DNA of 64,000 nucleotides from Acanthaster planci (GCF_001949145.1 NW_019091746.1:15470-79469); one strand, 5' to 3'. Positions 12,501 through 27,500 are shown, numbered from the stretch's first letter. Numbers and translations are program-made. The notes: a model not told the origin generated them from the letters alone.

Positions 12501-15500
12501 CAACCGGTATGCTGTGCAGAGGTCCGCTACGACATCGGCCCACATGCGATCTTGGACTGATCTGAACACTGTAGAACTGAAGGCCTTTCTGGGCCTTTGC
12601 ATAATGATGGGCATTGCGAAGCACCCCACCCTTCATAGCTTCTGGTCCACCGATCCATTCCTGAAGATGAGCCTATTCTCGTCCCTCATGCCCCAAGATT
12701 GCTTCCTTGCCATCCTGCAGTCCCTGCACTTCAACGACAATACCGCAATGCCAGAGGACTGCACTGACAGCCTTTTCAAAGTGCACCCAGTAGTCGACCA
12801 TCTTGCTCAGAAGTTTGCCACTGTCTACATTCCTCAACGGGACATTTCCGTTAACGACTCCCTGTTGAAGTTCTACAGGCGTCTCCACTTCGCTGCCTAC
12901 AACCCCAGAAAGAGGGCCCGCTTCAGCATCAAGATGTACAATTTGTGCCAGAGCACCAGGAATTCCGTCGGGTACTGCTACAACTTCAAAATCTTCACCG
13001 GCCAAAGTAAGGGAGACCTTCCAGCAACTACACAAGTAGTGATGGACCTGGTGAGCGACTTATCCGGCAAGGGCTACAACCTTGCCCTCGACTGGGCCTT
13101 CCAGCATTCCAGTCGGCCAACCTGGGCATCAGCGGTTGTCTCCTGGCCATGGTGTGGCGAGACAAGCGCAACATCCGTATGCTCTCCACCATGCATACAG
13201 CAGACATCCATGGCTCCAGCAAGCAAGACAGGACGGGGGAGGAAAAGCAGAAACTGACCTGCGTCATCGAATACAATGCCCGTAAGTGCTCGTAAGTGCC
13301 TAAAGTGGTACAAGAAGCTCTTCTTCTACCTACTCCACTTGATGCTAGTGAACAGCTACGCCGTGTACCTGGCCATTGGTCGCCGCCTCTCCTTCCTCAA
13401 CTACCGCTTGAGTCTTGTCCGTGAGCTGCTGTTCGACGAACTCTTGCCCGCGTACCGCCCCCAGCACGATACTCCACCAGTCACCAACTCCTGCTCGTCG
13501 GCCGACACTTCCCCGTGGACTTTGAGAGGACCAGCTATGGTGACTTCCGCTACCGGCGGTGTGTCCTCTGCACTTCTTATGGTCACGAAAGAAGACACAC
13601 TTCGAGTGTGGCACGTGCCACCAGCCCTTCTGCATCACCCCCTGCTTTAAGGAGTACCATAATGTCCACTGATTGACATTTTGAACATTAACTTTCATGG
13701 ACATTTTCATGGACACTATTTCTTTGTGCTTTTCATGACATGATGCCCCACTTATCTGGTGTAAAACAATATGCCATTTACTGGTGGTTTTAGGAGTTGT
13801 CATAGTTTCATCCCTTGAAAAAATGACGAAAATAACAAGTTTACTGAAAGTACAAGGTTTAGGACATGTTATATTTTCTATCATTGAAAAAGTGGCAAAT
13901 TTTCTTGTAATGGTTTCACTAATTGGTCATATTTTCAACCCTTGAATAAATGTCAAAAAAGAGAAAGTTTCTGGAAATTACTGCTTTGAGGATGTTGTAT
14001 TTCATCTCTTGAAAAAGGGGCAAATTTCCTGGTAATGTTTTCACTAATTGGTCATATTTTCAACCCCTGAAAAAATGACAAAAAAGACAAAGTTTGACAA
14101 AGTATTGCTTTGAGGATGTTGTATTTTCATCCCTTTCATTTCTTGGACTGGTGTTAGGAGTTTGCCCATTCTTGCCTTTTTATGAGTTTTGCATTTTATT
14201 TGATTAGAAGAGTGGAAATTTATTTTACTACTTTTATGAGTTCAACTATTTCAATGAGAAATGAAAAAAAAAACAAAAGAGAAATGACAAGAAGAAAAAT
14301 AAGAGGAAAAGAAGTTCTCTCCAAATATTTGTCTGTGTGTGTATTTTTATGTATACTTGATTTTATTGGTTTCTAAGATTTTACTTGAAATTGGTGGGGA
14401 AATAAAGTTTTGGGAAGGGAAATATCCATTTTGAACTAAAACTTACACTGTGGGAGGGAAAATCAACAAGTTGGGAGATAAAATATTAGAGTGGTTTGGG
14501 GGAGATACATGTATAGGTTTTTGTAGATGGGAAAATATATAACAGAAAAACAAATAGCTTCAAAAAATAGCAAAAGTTAGATGCACCAGTGCCGCAAAAA
14601 AACAACACTTTTAGACCCCATTTTTTAATAGCATGATTCATTTGTCCATCATGGCCCGTACTCATTGAACAGTTTACAAAGCTCAGTGCATGTGGGCACA
14701 GCTTCCCATTCACTCAGCGCATATTACACGCTGAAGTTTTGACCGTCAATTGCTCTGCATAGCAACACGGCAGTATAGCTACGCACTGGGCCAGGGCCCG
14801 GAACAAAAGAGCCCTTATGTAACACTACACCATGGGGGCTCTATACAGAGCCGACGGCGTGGCTGCAAAACCAAAGGGTCAATGGAAGTTGCTTGTGAGG
14901 GCTAGACTCGCCACAAGACACTCATTTTATGGGGTTTAGGTATTCAGAAAAAAAGATATGAATTTTTGAAGATTTTTGAAAAACGAAAATATGAAAAAAA
15001 GCACCCGGCAGCAAGTGGTTAATATGTTAACCACGGAAATGAGCAACAAAGTCTTAAACCAGTGTACATGTACACGTCCTCCGTGGAACAAATGAAAAAA
15101 ATTGTGTGTGTTTACACGTCATCCAGCTCCAACTGGTTAAGATGTTGAAAGATACATGATTTTGAGCAACACACGTGTGAGCAACCCAAACTCATACACT
15201 AAGTCCATCTATGTCTTACACCTTTCTATGAAAAAATTGGCCAAAAAACTCATAAAAAAGTATGAGAGAGACAAAGATTGCTAAGAGGCCGAGACAGAGA
15301 TGTGATACAAACATTGTTGGTGTAGTAATGTGGGAAATGAAGTTTTTAAAAGCATTGGGGAGATGTACATGGAAAATCCTAAGCTTTGCTTTGCTTTAGG
15401 AACTGTTTGTATCTGGTTTTTGATAACATCATACATCTCATTCCACATTTTACAACTGTACATGTACACAGGGGATACAGCATATTTCTAAAAATTGAGT

Positions 15501-18500
15501 GTTTACAAGTAGGATTAGGAAATGTGTGGTACTGGGTAGGTGGAGGAGAGTGTCAAAAGTAAACAATATTTAGTCATACCTCTCTCCAAAGTTTGCTTTT
15601 CTCTCTCTCATTGTCTGTGCTTTTTCCTTGCCTGTAACTTCACGGACACAGTCTGAGGGAAACCATCCTCTAGAGTTACCTACTTCACCCTCCCAGAAGT
15701 TGAATTCACCAATGCCATGAACTGAAACAGCAGGAACAAAAAATGTAATTTAAATGTAAAATACAAACAAATTTATGATGAAATCTTAAACAACTCCAAA
15801 GCCCGTGTTCTACATGTACACGTACTTGTCACTGAGGACCTCCTGACACAACTTCAGACCTATCACCAACAAATTTCAGTGAAAGATCCAGAATTTCTAA
15901 AAAAAGGGCCAAAAGCAGGTAAAAACCAAACATTTGGGACAATTTTTTTATTCACTAGGTGATATACATGTACCTGCTACCTTTGTGATAAAATGACCAG
16001 TTGAGAGGAGAGGAAATGAAGATACCCGGTAATGTCAAAGTTCACTGTATACACCGCTTCTTTTCATGAAAAATACCCACACAGGGATCAGCAACAGCTG
16101 CACCCCTCCCTATTAGCCATTGAAAGTTAGGAAGAAACAAGTTTCAAGTTACTACAGCTACCAGTACTTGTATTTGGCTCCTGAAAGAAATGTTCAATTA
16201 AAAAAGTTATCTTTGTTTTCATCCACATAATATTCCCATGATTCATTACAGTGTTGAATCAAATGAACGATACACGTATACCCAGTACATGTACATATAT
16301 ACAGACGTGCCAACATGCCGTACTCCTTCCTGAATGAACTGAAGGCTCATTTAAATACATGTACCTTTTAATCTATGGAAGGAATGCAGCCAGGTTGGCA
16401 GGTCTGCATATACTGTATGGATAATGCCAGAAATTAGGGATCCAATTTTTTTTTTGGTGTCCCTGTCACATCTGACATATGATTTTTAAAGTTCAAAACA
16501 CATTTTCTAATTTCCAAGAGTGACAAATTAACGCAAAATTTCCTGCCAAACAAATAATAATAGTTTGAAATCAATTCCAGTGATATTTCCATGTCCATTA
16601 ACAAAGGTCAGATGTAACTGGGACACAAAAATGTCCCTTTTGGACCCCCAATTTGGAATTACCCATACATGTATATAAAAGGGCAAAGTATGCTTTTTCT
16701 AAAGCATGCAAAAAGTGAATTAATGTACTAAAAAAAGTAACCATTCAATGGTAAACGCACAAGTACATGTACAGCAAAGTAAAGTTTAAGGGGAATAAAC
16801 ACTGTAAAGCACAGAGAACAACTAAATGAAGCAAATAAAATGTTAAAGGTAATACATTAAAATGAATAAGTATTGCAAACCACTATACAAAACACTAAAA
16901 TTCTGTATGCTCAGGAGTTAAAATAATTAGTTAATTAAGGAGAGATTTGAACTGTATAAGCGATTTTGCCTCTATCTGAGCAGTGGTAAGTTTGTTCCAT
17001 CCCAGAGTCCCAAGGTACTGAAAAGTACGCTTGGTAGCATTCGTCTTGGGAACATGGTTTGCCAAAGCATGATTTGAGATTTGATGGACTCAGATTGTTT
17101 ATGCATTTGTAAATTTCACATATTCTGTGGTTTTCCCACCAGATTGACAATGATGTCTACAAAAGCACCCCAAGAAGGTCCTGGATATCAGCAGTAATAC
17201 CATCTCTCTTTAGTCTATCTCCAACATGCAAAGCTTCAAGTCTTATCTAAGAAAATCGGTGCTTACCTTTAACATAATCTCCCTTCATGAGAGTTAGTTC
17301 TCCATATTCCTGAGCGGTGTATGGCTTGATACAAATGTACAGTTTACCGGGTTTGGTATCTTTGATCTTGCGATGTACCATGCGGGCAACTGCTGCTGAC
17401 CGGCCCATGGAACCTACAGAGCCAGACCTCTTAGGGGAGCTGACCTCTATTCAGATTAATTGGGGGGAAATGTAAAGTAAGAGAATGGGTGGTGAAAGAC
17501 TAACATGTAACATACATTTGTTTTAAGTTGTTTCACCACAATATTAATCTCTGTCTTCTTTTGTTTTTACAACACTACACAGCCCATGGTGTGTTCCAAT
17601 AACAGCTACACAGTTTATGAAGAAGCAGGGGCACCAATGGGTTTTTTCCAGGGCAGGAATATGTGCAATGTTGTATGTACATCAACAAATGCTTAAAAAC
17701 AAATAAGTGTAGTCAACTCTGATTCAACCAAAATTGCCTGGACTGGCTGAACTACATGTACTCGTGTTTAGATGAATCCACATACCTGTACTTTTTACAA
17801 AAAGACAGGATAAATCAAAGAAAACCAAAGAAATCAAGTGATAGGGAAAGTTTATTCTTTTTCATGTTAAAAATTCTGTAATAAATTTTGTGGGATGAAC
17901 ATTGAAATATAGCCTTTTTCTGTGCAAACTAACTCATTGAAATGTCATTAACTTAAGAAAATATCACTTATCTGTGCATCAGTTGATCAGTACAAAATTC
18001 AAACTTTAATGGAAATGTTTAACAAATGTCAAAATACAAAGATACAAAATGCAAAATACTAAGTTGTGTTTGTAAGGTTAGTATACATGTACTCTTACAT
18101 ACCTTCAGGAATGGAGTCATCATCAGTAAAGCTTGAGGATGATGCTATAGACATTCTGTTTCCACCTTGGTTTCTAAGAAATTGTCCAGGGAGAAATGGT
18201 TCACTGACTGTCCGACTCAAAACACCTGTTGCAACTGCTGTCAGTGACGAGCATCTCCGGCGGTTGTTGTATGATGGCACTTCTTGTTGTATTACTGTCA
18301 AGAAATTAAAGAGATAAAAATGTGATTTTTCAAAATGTACACGTACCGGCGTCATGTACATGTACCTCTCGAACTTTCTAGTATTAAATTTTGTCAAACG
18401 TTTGCATCTTAACTTCAAATGAAAACAACACTGAAAACTACACATGTACATGTACACACCTCAAATGAAAGGAAACTCTTGTTGTTCAGTTCCCTTAAAC

Positions 18501-21500
18501 AGATTTAAGTTACAGGATGTAATACAGATCACCTTCCTGTGTCAAGTGATAGCCTCCAATATGCATGACCATCATTTACAAAGACTGCAACTCTTACACA
18601 AGGTAGTTCTATGAATTCTAAAGGCTGTGGTTTATAAGCCAATTGCATCAATGAAAATAAAGTTTTTTACAAAACAGCCTGACCAACATGTACATGAACT
18701 AGTACATGTCAGCAGGATATGCAATAAAGGTATCCCTGATATGAAAGAATAATACAACACAAACTGTATGCCAATTGACAAACTGCATCAAGAAAAAAGG
18801 TGTGAATAAAGACGCAGAAAGGACAGATAGGAAACTGAATAGGTTTATACAAGGGAAGGGGAAAAGTCTCCCATGAGAATGCGTGTAAGAAAAAAATCCA
18901 GCATGATTTTGAGTACTGATTGAGAGTTGAACATCCACTAGCCCTTTAATATACCAAGCCCTGTGGTTTAGGATATGACTATATATCCTGCCCCAATTAC
19001 ATGTACCATGCCTCAAACTGGTCCTGATCTGTAACAGCTAACTACATGTATCAACATGCCATAAAGAACATGGACTAAAAGTTATCAGAGCAACTATTCT
19101 GTATTCCGTGAATGGGACATACATGTACAGTGTATGCCCATCCTTAAACTCTACACTTGATGTCACCCTATTTTCCTGATGCTCCATTATTTTGCACAAA
19201 AGGAGCATCGGAAGTAATAATTCTCCATTCTTTCAGAGGGTATGACCTCCATTGCTCTACTGACTGTTTTTGTCACAATGCAGTTTTTTACCAGTCGGTT
19301 GACTTGATCGTTAAAGAGAATTTTCACGTGGTCTTACAAGGATACATTTACACATCTGGGATTGAAACATGGGGTTAATAGTTTGTTTTGCACTGTTGCA
19401 AATTGCTGATCATAAGAAACAGTAAAACTGTAGAGCTAAATGTACATTTTGGTGTGCAACCCGCCCCAAAAAATCCTGGATTGGTGCCCGGTACCATATT
19501 CTTGATATGAACAGAACCAAGAACAGCTACGTGTAATGCCTGAGTCCCTTTTTTCTACATGAACTAGCAACAGGATCAATTATTTCTTTTCTGATTATTT
19601 CTTTAACTGGAAAATCATTGGTCTTGATCCAGACAAGCTGGGAAAATAAACGACTATGTAAAATGTTTGCAAATATACAACTGAATATGAAGAAACCATC
19701 TTGGCTGTCTGCAAAGTACAACATACATGTACTATACACTACTCACCCACATCCTCCTCAGAGTAATTTTTGATCATTTCACCCAAGCTGAAGTTATTGG
19801 AAACAATAGCAACCTAGTGACAAATCAAAAATGGTACATTAAAATGTTAGACCATGCAAGTACAACATAACCAAAAAAACCATTTTAACTAAAAGGAAAG
19901 CAATATAACATCATATATGTCAGAATGTGGTATTCCGCTAAACGGAAGTTTCACAAAATAATGATTATCTTCTTAATGTTAGGAATTTAACCTTACATAT
20001 CTAATTACCATTTCATACCTTCAATAATAATAATCACTCCTGTGTTTAGTTGCATTGCATTTTTTTCAAGGTTCTCCTATGAGGTTGTGACATACATAGG
20101 GTAGACATCTACTTGCAATTCTCACCTGGAAAGGCGTTTGGCTGGACTTATTCTTTATTGATCTGTTCCCACCACGGAATAAAACCATTCTTGCAGCAGA
20201 CTCTTGATTATAAGCAGCGCTGACATGCAGAGGTGTGTTTCCTGCCTCATTCTGACAATTAATATCTGCTCCGTAATAGATAAGAAGCTGTAGATGCTGG
20301 ATTCTGCCATAACGACATGCCTGTTGACAGATAGGCAAATCATTTATTTATCATAGAAAAATAAACATTGTCCCAAAGTTTCATTGAAACAGAAAGCAAC
20401 AATATACCAATATACAAATGGCATAAATAATAAATGCTTATGAGAGCATTTGCCTCCTGGAATGGAACAGTTCATCTGTCACCTCATGAAATTATTCATA
20501 TACCATTGCACAAATGTTAAACATTCCTTTACTTTTAGGCAATACCTTCATAAAATAGCATCATCTGATTGGTGGATCATTTATCATATGTCACAGAAAT
20601 ATTCATACTATTCCATTGTACCAGTACCTGTTGAATAGAACGTCGCATTGCATTTGAAAGTTAACACTGTGAAAAGGAATGGGAAACGAGAGCTTATCTG
20701 TCTGTTTGCCAACAGAACAGAGGGCTTTTTCGCATTCTTTTGTACATTTGAACAACTACGGTATCATGATATCAACTCATTTTTGGTATCTAACACCCCT
20801 CTTTTGAGTTATCTGCAAAGTTTCAACCTGATAGAACATGTACTTCAGGAGAGATTTGGCTTTAAATGGTGCACCTTTCATGTCAGGTGACTTGTCTCCT
20901 GATGGCCTCATCATCACATCTGGTCAAAAATCCTCTAAAGCACTCCCTTTTCAAGATATCTGCAAAACTTGAACCCAATCGGACATCTACTTCGGGAGAC
21001 ACAGGACCTTAATTAAAGTGCACATTTTATGTCACGTGACTTGTCCCCTGATGAGGTCATCATCAGGTAATGTCAATATTCCTCTAAAGCACTCCCTTTT
21101 CAAGATATCCGCAAGATTTGAACCCGATTGGACATCTACTTCAGGAGATATATGGCTTTAAAGAATGCACATTTAATGTCATGTGACTTGTCTCCTGATG
21201 AAGTCATTATCACATGAGGTCGAAATTCCTGTAAAGCACTCCCTTTTCAAGATATCTGCAAGATTTGAACCAAATTGGATATGCACTTCAGGATATAGTA
21301 TTGTAAATGAGGCACCATTTAATGTCACGTGACTCGCCTGCTGTTGGTATTGTCATTACGTGAGGTCAATTTTCATTTGTAAACCTTCCCTTCCTAACTA
21401 CCTGCAAGGTTTCAACCCAATAAGACATGTACAATACAATATACAATAAAAAACATTATATTTTTTGTGGAAATGGCAAGAGATTAGGTATCTTAAACAT

Positions 21501-24500
21501 TTGTCCGTTTTGGCGTTCCATACCATGCGATCTGCTGTCGGCAGCACGTGGTCGGCAATTTGCCATGTCCCGAGCATATACCCTACACAGGGTGTGCTGT
21601 ATATGTTGCAACAGGCAGATATTGGGCATCCACACACACACACAGTAGCATATGCACAGCATGCGAATTGGATTTTCGAGTTGGCAATTTATATTTTAAG
21701 GGTTTTTTATCGACGGCGCTTCACGTGGGTGAAAAAGTACACCAGTTATGCACTTCATGCAGCTGACTTCAATGTTTTAGCTGTCATCTCATGCACAATT
21801 CACGCTTATTTCTCTTACGGTTGATTTTTTTACCGAAGTTGGATGAATAAAAGAAGTTTTTATTGTAACTTCCAGTCTGATGACGTCATCAGCCCCAAAT
21901 TTCACACACGTTGACTAGGTAAAGATGGTCATCTACATCATTTTTCAGGCGATTCGGACAAACAGACATCTATTCAAAATTCATTTTCGGAATTTTTAAC
22001 CTGTCGCTAGAGGGCACTTGACAATTAGGTGAAGTCATCAGTGGATGATTTGAAGAATACTATAACCCAACAGGCTAACACCGTTGTAAACAACTTGATA
22101 TCTATTACCACTTTTAAACAATAAGGCCACTTCCGTTTTCGACCGGAAGGAAGGGTCACGTGATTTGACCATACAAGATGAATTCAAGACCACATTTTAT
22201 CCAGGCACTTGCTGCAAACAGGATATTGCGGGAGGCCATGGTTGATTTTTTATGGATTTTTATACATTTAACGGAATATTGAAATATTCAAAATTTAATA
22301 ATAAATCATTTGATGACATCATCATGATGTAAATATTTCAGAATTATATTTGTTTTATAGTTAGTGCTATAGTAAGTTTGCCGACGATCAACGATTACGA
22401 AAATAGCACCTTGAAAATGTGTACAAAGTCAATGGGCTAAAATAAATATTGAAAAATCAATAATAAATCGCTTGATGACGTCATATTTCTCGGACAATCT
22501 GTACATAAGGGTTCTTCATTGGTAGAAGTTTGATGAAGATCCAAAGTTGCTAAAGCACTAAAGTGGTGGTGACCACAAACGTATACAAAACAAACTGGCT
22601 TATGAGCAGAAGAAGAAGCAGCAGCAAAAAAAATGACGACAAAAATGCCTTTTTCGCAAAATTGCAAAAAAGCCAAAAATGTAAAAGGAATTCGCATTTT
22701 GCACGTTAACCAAAATTTTTCCACCCTGCGAATTCGCAGCAAATAGGATGTGAAAGGGGCAAACAACTTGTGAAAACAGTGTGAAAATTGTGCGAAAACC
22801 GTGCGAATTGTTTGTGAACATGGCGTGAAACATTTGCGAATACACTGAGAAAAAAAATGTGTGAAAATTTGTGAAAACGGTGCAAAAGATTCCAAAAATT
22901 ATGCAGTGAAGAGTCCATCACGCAGGCTGCACTGCGATTGGGGCCGGCCTTGGCTACCTCACCACGTGGAGTGTGCTGTTGTAGTCTAGTAACAATTTCC
23001 TCGGCCGAACCATCCGGTCCATGCAGCATGATCGCGAGCACATGCTCACCACAGAGAGCCGCACATGCGTGGCACAGCTCTTTTCTTGGATACCATTAAT
23101 AAACACTCACCAGTATCTGAGAATGAATTTTAAAAAGTAATCTGGATTTTGAATAATTAAACGGGAGTCATGAAGTCACAGGAGCACATGAAATGTGTGT
23201 ATATTTACAACAAACTTAACTTGCTCTGCTGTGACAACATGGGTTATTTGCCCACTTTTTATTTATTCTTGTGGTGTAGTTTGGCACACAAAATAATCAA
23301 CATTGAGACACTACATGTACATGTAGAATTTGTTACCGAAAGGTTTCTTTTTACTGATAAATAAAATCAACTGCTTAAATTGTACATGTATCGTCATGTA
23401 GCAAAGCTTGTCTTTTCGCTGATTGTGTTCAGCATGACATATCGGGTCTGTTTTCACTTGGGTTTTCAGATGACATGTCACTTTCTGTGGTCACATGGTT
23501 ATTGGGAAAAGTCAGCGATGGGACTGTCCATGAATGGGCGTGCAGTAGCAACCGATGTCACGGTGGGTGTAGATGCACAGGGTGGCAGTTTTTGAAGAGA
23601 TTTGGTGCTGTTTTTTGATCGGCGTCACGAAAACGTTGAAATATCCGGATACAAGGCATTTATTCTGAAATTACGATACATACATCTGCCAATACATGTA
23701 AATGTAATTCACATACCGGTACTTGACAAGATGTGGATACATGTACACGTACATCTATCTGTACATGTGCACATATGTTGGACGTTCATCCAAGTCCATT
23801 TTACGCTAGGCTGTGCAGTTGTAACGCTCAATTCTGTTAGGTCCCCTTGAGAGCACTATAACCGGAATCTACTATAATTCAGCTGTTTGGTGTTCAGTGC
23901 TGGTCTTCGACCTCCACCATAGCCAGCTTTGATTTCGCCTGTCGCATTGTATTTTTTATTTTGCTCAAAACCGAGAAACATACTACATTGAATTTTTAAT
24001 GCTGTCTTCCTCAAGTTATCTTCTAGATATTCCAAAGAATTCCCTATTCAGAGATGCGCATATTTGAAACCACAGAGAATAAAACTTTCCCGATGTCTAC
24101 ATGTACAATATATGTACATGCACAAATACTACTTAATGAAGAAAGCTTGCAAAATTATTTCCCCACTACTAGAGACAATCTGTGAAAATAATTTCCCACT
24201 TGTGTGAAAAGGTGTGAAAATCTGTGAAAATATTTTCCTACTTGTGTGAAAAGGTGTGAAAATATTTTCTCACTTTTGGCACACTTTTTCCCAATTTGTG
24301 AAATGAAAAGGAACTCCCTGGGAAGAAAAAATGTGAAAAGATTTTCCCATTTTGGTGTTAACTTTCAATTGCAATGTTTTGTAACTAGTTCCTGCTCCCA
24401 TTTTATATGTATATATTTCATTCTCGGTGAAAAGACAAAAAAATGTTGAAAAATCAATCCATGCCATCTGATTTATGCAGGTACTGCATACAGACATGTA

Positions 24501-27500
24501 AAACAAATAATGAAACTATCACATGCATGCAAAAGTAAGAATAGGTTCATTTAGTGACAGATACAATTTTCCATTCCACGTTTCACCTCATAAACTTATT
24601 CTTACCATTGCACTCACAAGCGTACATTGTTTGTTTAATACAATGCCTGCATAAATCCTTTTCGGTAAGAGAACAACCAGTTCTCGCATGTGTGCATTTT
24701 GTGACACAGACTCTTGTCTGAAGCACCATCCACTGGTACCAGTAGTACTGTGCAATGTTAGACTGACCTTCCCGTCTAATATACATGTATTCCTCTTTCT
24801 TAATACAAATGAAATATATGAAAAGGGGGTGGGAACCAGTCAAATGAAATAAAGATCTATTCAACAAATACCGTAGAATAAAACAAATAATTCTAGGACA
24901 TGTGATCAATGATCCACCAATCACCATTGTGCGTAATGCATAATCACATTATACAACATTACTCAAAACTGACTTCCGCAAGTTTTGTCTATACATGTGT
25001 GTACATGTATAATTCTCATTCATTTTGCAAACAATGGGAATTAGTGGAACAAACTGGTACCGGTACTGGCGCTGAACAGTGAACTCTTCAAATTAAACAC
25101 TTCTAAAACTAATTAATATGATGAAAGGAAATAAAGCAGTAGAAATGCTGCATTGAAACTTTACAATGATAAAAAAATGTCCCATACATGGTGAATTTCC
25201 TTCCAACCCTGCTCATCTGAAATGTTGACAGTTGCTCGGTCTTTCAACAGAAGTTCCGCTATCATTGGATCTCCACCATGCTGTACGTTGTAGTAGAGAG
25301 CAGTGAGACCTCTGGAATCTTTGTAATTGGGTGATGCTCCTAGGCTCAACAGTAACTGCCAAAAGAAATTCAATAGAAAATAGCTGAGTGTGTGCGTGTA
25401 CATGTAACAGTGCTTTCTACCAGTCTGCTATGTACATGTCCAAGCTACTTATTGGTAACACTAACGTGAAAAAGACTAGGTGTGGCCCAATTAAGTAAGC
25501 ATATGAGACAGGTTTGCTATGTCTTATGACTGAATGAAGTAAGAATAGGGCAGAGCTTTGTCAATCCTTTAAGCTCAGTGTTTGGTAACTGCAAAAGTCA
25601 ACAAATGGATGTATTTTGTACATATCAACATACATGTAGAATGACAGGTTGTCGTGAGTGACCCTTAAAGGAAGCACAGGAATACACCTGTATCCCCTGA
25701 AAGGCAGTCTACAGATTGTTACATTCAATATTCTCTGAATGTCTTCTACATGTACAGACTGGTACCTCTATAATAGACTGATTGCCTGACTTAACAGCCT
25801 TGTGGAATGCTGTTTTTCCATCTCTTGCTCTGTAGTCAAGATGTGCGCCACCACTGATCAATGCCTGGATTACTTCTTCTGAGTTCTTCATGGATGCAGC
25901 AACAGTCAGTGGAGTTTCTGGAAGAAAGATGTAGAAATGTACATGTACATGTAGATATTCACAACATCTGAGAACCACTCCATTAATCATACTGAAATAC
26001 ACACATTTTGACCACCCAATCAATATAATGTTAACATGTTACATAAAGTCACATTTGTTCTTTACTTCTATCATTGCTTTTAAGCAAATAAAGGGGCCAA
26101 AAGGTTGAATTATTATGGCTCTAGTGCAATGTTCAACAAGTCACAGAATCACTTTTTTCCTTTTTCCAGCTAGATGACGGACTAGCAGAATTCACATGTG
26201 ACAGCTAATTGAAAGGAATGAATATTAATGAATACAAACCCCCTGTACTTTCTTCATGGATATTAGGATCCATACATTTCCCTGTCATCTTGGCAATCTT
26301 GTCAGTATTTTTACTCCGTGCACATTCAAAGAACATCTTGATGTTAGCTTTGTTATGATACTTCCTGACCTCCTTGATGTCCAGTTTTATCTGTTTGTAA
26401 ACACGTCTCTTGTATTTGAACTACACAGATAGAAAATAAGACAAACAACACAAACGTTTTTAAATATATCTGTAAATACAGGATACTAAATGAATTTCTG
26501 ATTTAAACTTTAAAACTATATTTAATTTCTTTTCTCTCTGATCCCTTTCACGATTGATCTAATCTACCGTACAGTAGAAGAAACACAATTCAACCTCAGC
26601 AAATTTTCAGTCCAGGGCAATGACTTTTGCACATACATGAACATGTAGTAATGGTGAAGGGAAATGGCCAAAGAATTGTCTCACTTAGCAGGATCAAAAA
26701 TAAACGCAAGATTCACCAATGGTTTTTACTTCAATTTTATAAGATTGGCAAATTTATGGAAATCAGATTTCATTCCACTAACTTGTTTTATATTTTGAAT
26801 TACAGGTACATTGTAACTCCTCTGAGAAAAGTCAAGAAAAATAGTGTGTTTTCAAAAGTCAAATTGAAGATCTTGGAGTTTGTCTTGTGCAAAACTACAG
26901 AGCACTCTGATGAAGCAAACGATACACACAAGAGGTCAACTTGCTGATGAACAGGTGTTCTTTCCCTTTAAAAGTGATGTTCATTTTGTCGCATGTCGAT
27001 AATATTGTTTTTGGCAATTACATGTAGATGTACATTTAGGTTTTCAAAAAGAACCGAGATGAAAAAGCCATTTTACTTATTACTGTACATGTGGAAGATC
27101 TGATCATGAATTACTGTTACCGTACACGTACTCGTACAGTACATGTACATGTACCTGATACATGTACGTACATGTACAAACCGATATGAGTACTCTTTGC
27201 CAGAGTAACCACTTGTATTGCTACTGGTAAACACTAGTACCAGTATTATGGGGTCCATTTTAACCATTACTTATACACGTCAGGCACAGCCATTCAAAAT
27301 GCCAGATGCCTGTTTAAAATCTTTGCACAAACCCAATTTTTCTTTAGAAACATTTTGACACGGTGTCATTTTTATACCAAATAATGTGATGTGGCATGTG
27401 CATGTACTGTACATGTATGTTGGCCACTTTCACAGTGCAGGTATTTATAAAGCTTTCAGTGTTTACACACAGGCAGTATTGTTTGTCTCAAGGTATTTAT

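Larger units (their letters stand above)
11538..15022 (+). mobile_element. piggyBac-superfamily transposon, 3.5 kb, both ends present
   Basis: TTAA at 11538-11541 and 15019-15022. The left terminal repeat CCACTTGCTACCGGG (11542-11556) and the right end CCCGGCAGCAAGTGG (15004-15018) are inverted copies with one mismatch in 15. It carries a piggyBac transposase gene in the plus orientation (12153-13672), broken by frameshifts and a deletion. The interior is richer in CG and G+C than the surrounding intron, consistent with a foreign insert. TACATGTA repeats, dense elsewhere, are nearly absent inside. The short MITEs at 5222, 6493 and 30431 share its ends, so it or a relative is the likely parent. 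Confidence 0.9.
15722..17266 (-). other. Shank intron 11
   Basis: Intron that splits the SH3 domain. It holds the inverted-repeat element at 16414-16669 and a LINE 3' fragment at 16925-17215. Other sequence is AT-rich and featureless apart from TACATGTA motifs. Confidence 0.6.
20321..25187 (-). other. Shank intron 7, repeat-rich, 4.9 kb
   Basis: Large intron. It contains the 148-bp tandem array (20780-21430), a poorly characterised block with TGACGTCATCA motifs (21880-22490), GTGAAAA-type simple repeats (22740-22900 and 24160-24330) and a GC-rich coding-like stretch on the minus strand (22900-23085). The rest is AT-rich with TACATGTA motifs. Confidence 0.55.

Noticed and set aside
21620-21650. 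CACACACACACA stretch as a notable microsatellite
   Set aside because: Only about six units; ordinary.
22437-22895. 152-codon ORF rich in Phe, Ser and Cys on the minus strand
   Set aside because: It is largely the translation of the GTGAAAA simple repeat.
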